NCBI GenBank assembly: GCA_031290955.1
Contig: JAISLJ010000114.1
Location: 1 to 14,721, forward strand
DNA: 14,721 nt
Direction of reading: 5' to 3'
Source of the DNA: Zoogloeaceae bacterium
Lineage (GTDB): Bacteria; Pseudomonadota; Gammaproteobacteria; Burkholderiales; Rhodocyclaceae
In this document: in pieces, positions 13,269 through 14,721 of the stretch
How the letters are laid out: the number at the start of each line of letters is the position of its first letter
Position numbering within the stretch: the first letter of the stretch is position 1
The notes under the pieces: generated by a model
Databases searched by the model: none
What the model was told of the DNA's origin: nothing
The model's input: the letters and a program-made list of their open reading frames with translations, nothing else
Program-made: the position numbers and the translations under genes

Positions 13269-14324
13269 ATGTTGCCAGATTTCCGCATTCATTCCCCCGA
13301 CCGCGCTCTTGAAGCCTCCTTGCGCCGCAAGATTGACCAGAAGGCAAAACCCGTGGGGGCGCTGGGGCAACTGGAGGCGTTGGCGCTTCAGGCCGGGCTG
13401 GTGCAGCAGACGCTCAGCCCAAGGCTCGTAGCGCCGCATCTTCTGGTGTTTGCGGCGGATCATGGCGCGGCGCGGGCGGGCGTTTCCGCCTATCCGCAGG
13501 AAGTCACCTGGCAGATGGTCGAGAATTATCTTGCGGGCGGCGCGGCCATCAATGTGTTTACCCGCTGCGCGGGGCTTGCGCTCCAGATTGTGGATGCGGG
13601 CGTTGCCCATGATTTCGGGCCGCCTTCCGGACGCTCCGGACTCATTGATGCCAAGATCGCGCCCGGCACGGCCAATTTCATGGAAGCGCCCGCCATGCAG
13701 CGCGCGGAACTGGAACTCGCCCTCACGCGCGGGGCGGAAAGGGCGCGCGCGCTGGCGGCAAGCGGATGCAATGTGCTGGGTTTCGGGGAGATGGGCATCG
13801 GCAACACCGCCTCCGCCGCGCTGCTCACGCACACGCTCACGGGCATGCCGCTGGAACAATGCGTTGGGCGCGGGACGGGGCTGGATGATGCCGGATTGGC
13901 CCGGAAACGCGCGCTTCTTGCCCAGGCGGCGGCGCGCGCGGGCCTGTTGCCGGGCAAGGCCGATCCGTTTGTTGCACTGGCCGAATTCGGCGGCTTTGAA
14001 ATCGCCATGATGACCGGCGCCATGCTGGCGGGCGCGGAACAAGGCATGCTCCTCCTGATCGACGGTTTTATCGTGAGCGCCGCAGCCTTGATCGCCTGCC
14101 GCCATGCCCCGGCTCTGCGCGATTACTGCGTATTTGGCCACCGCTCCGCCGAGCCGGGACACGCCGCACTTCTGGAAGCCCTGTCCGCCCGCCCCCTCCT
14201 TTCCCTCGACCTGCGCCTGGGCGAAGGCACCGGCGCGGCGCTCGCCTACCCACTGCTCGCGGCGGCAGTCGCCTTCCTGAACGACATGGCAAGCTTTGAG
14301 ACAGCAAGCGTGAGCACGGCGTGA
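13269..14324 (+). CDS. cobT: Nicotinate-nucleotide--dimethylbenzimidazole phosphoribosyltransferase
   Basis: The product (351 aa; CobT is about 340-360) makes alpha-ribazole phosphate from dimethylbenzimidazole and nicotinate mononucleotide, for the lower ligand of cobalamin. Visible family motifs are KPVGALGQLE near the N terminus, FAADHGAARAGVSAYPQEVT, GFGEMGIGNTA, GRGTGLDD, EFGGFEIAMMTGAM and LRLGEGTGAA, whose Glu319 is the catalytic base (Glu317 in Salmonella). The ATG at 13269 is preferred; an in-frame TTG four codons upstream is possible. There is no good Shine-Dalgarno. No other cobalamin gene lies in the window, so this solitary cobT may serve salvage or a scattered pathway. Confidence 0.94.
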   Translation: MLPDFRIHSPDRALEASLRRKIDQKAKPVGALGQLEALALQAGLVQQTLSPRLVAPHLLVFAADHGAARAGVSAYPQEVTWQMVENYLAGGAAINVFTRCAGLALQIVDAGVAHDFGPPSGRSGLIDAKIAPGTANFMEAPAMQRAELELALTRGAERARALAASGCNVLGFGEMGIGNTASAALLTHTLTGMPLEQCVGRGTGLDDAGLARKRALLAQAAARAGLLPGKADPFVALAEFGGFEIAMMTGAMLAGAEQGMLLLIDGFIVSAAALIACRHAPALRDYCVFGHRSAEPGHAALLEALSARPLLSLDLRLGEGTGAALAYPLLAAAVAFLNDMASFETASVSTA

Positions 14325-14496
14325 GGAAATGGAACTTCGTTTGCATAAGAATGCCCGGACGACGACACCTGCGGTTCGCGCGGAGATTGCCGCGAGCACG
14401 GAAGGTGAGCGCTCTGGCGCGGGAGAAACAGTTTTTCCGCCAGGCAATTGCCGCCTGTAAAACCGCGTAATCCCAAAATCTTCCAGAGACGAGGAA

Positions 14497-14526
14497 TTGT
14501 GTGTTTTCAGTCCCTTGCCGTAGAAT
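14497..14526 (+). promoter_or_regulatory. Candidate promoter of mnmG
   Basis: TTGTGT (14497-14502), an 18-base spacer and TAGAAT (14521-14526) form the best sigma-70-like promoter in the window. It lies in the 219-bp gap between cobT and mnmG. The transcript would start about 11 bases before the mnmG ATG, giving a very short leader with no Shine-Dalgarno. The rest of the gap holds only a weak hairpin, CAGGC / GCCTG (14441-14457), without a T-run. Confidence 0.5.
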
Positions 14527-14543
14527 CCCCCCCTTTTCCTGAA

Positions 14544-14721
14544 ATGCGTTTCCCCACACTTTTTGATGTTATCGTCGTTGGCGGCGGTCATGCCGGAACC
14601 GAAGCCGCTCTGGCGGCGGCGCGGGCAGGGGCGAAGACCCTGTTGCTCACGCACAATCTGGAAACCCTGGGCGCGATGAGTTGCAATCCTTCCATCGGCG
14701 GCATTGGCAAGGGGCATTTGG
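14544..14721 (+). CDS. mnmG: tRNA uridine-5-carboxymethylaminomethyl enzyme MnmG (5' part)
   Basis: Only the first 59 codons are in the window; the gene runs off the right edge. With MnmE, MnmG adds carboxymethylaminomethyl groups to the wobble uridine of certain tRNAs, using FAD. The FAD-binding Rossmann motif is complete (DVIVVGGGHAGTEAALAAAR, residues 8-27), and SCNPSIGGIGKGHL is the highly conserved family stretch that follows. The start at 14544 gives MRFPTLFDV, the expected distance to the GGGHAG motif. The intact protein is usually about 630 aa. Confidence 0.96.
   Translation, partial: MRFPTLFDVIVVGGGHAGTEAALAAARAGAKTLLLTHNLETLGAMSCNPSIGGIGKGHL

Noticed and set aside
14431..14460. Terminator after cobT
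   Set aside because: The CAGGC / GCCTG hairpin is only five base pairs and is followed by TAAAACC, not a T-run, on the relevant strand.
13230..14717. 495-codon minus-strand open frame
   Set aside because: Antisense to cobT and mnmG, both of which are certain from their motifs.

Overview
The window is GC-rich, densely coded bacterial DNA. The gene content points to a proteobacterium, most likely a betaproteobacterium: a CysB regulator divergent from a one-subunit nitrite/sulfite reductase with its DUF934 partner, greB, solitary cobT and the start of mnmG. I cannot name a genus.

Layout. 1-302: no recognisable gene. 303-1100 (-): low-molecular-weight protein-tyrosine phosphatase with a long repetitive C-terminal tail. 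1269-3889 (+): a J-like/DUF898 membrane protein overlapped by an M48 metallopeptidase gene, with osmC-like 3957-4391 behind them. 4470-5411 (-): cysB, divergent across a palindrome-rich 340 bp spacer from the sulfite reductase gene (5752-7461). That gene is joined by a 29-codon open frame to the DUF934 gene (7544-8044). An IS5-type transposase remnant begins right at the DUF934 stop, where cysH/cysD/cysN often lie in related genomes. 8290-8363 (-): tRNA-Gly(CCC). 8729-9292 (+): greB, converging on a GT4 glycosyltransferase (9363-10508, -). 10630-13185 (+): tightly overlapped alpha/beta hydrolase, PAP2 phosphatase and UbiA-type prenyltransferase carrying an unrecognised C-terminal domain. 13269-14324 (+): cobT. 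14544 onwards (+): 5' part of mnmG.

How the genes work together. cysB, the reductase and DUF934 are the sulfite-reduction part of sulfate assimilation. The hydrolase/PAP2/UbiA cluster looks like a polyprenyl-phosphate pathway; the UbiA plus PAP2 pair resembles decaprenylphosphoryl-5-phosphoribose synthase and its phosphatase, and the GT4 enzyme next door could use a lipid acceptor. This pathway reading is inference.

The most unusual signal is a dispersed short repeat, consensus AAAATTGCCGTCCGCAGGAC, in at least six copies. It sits in intergenic DNA and also inside reading frames: the J/DUF898 linker, a loop of the sulfite reductase, and the small frame between the reductase and DUF934. Its 11-base 3' part is a small dyad (GTCC-GCA-GGAC). 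Other unusual points are the heptad minisatellite in the phosphatase tail, the missing HPD in the J-like domain, and stacked palindromes in the cysB/reductase spacer.
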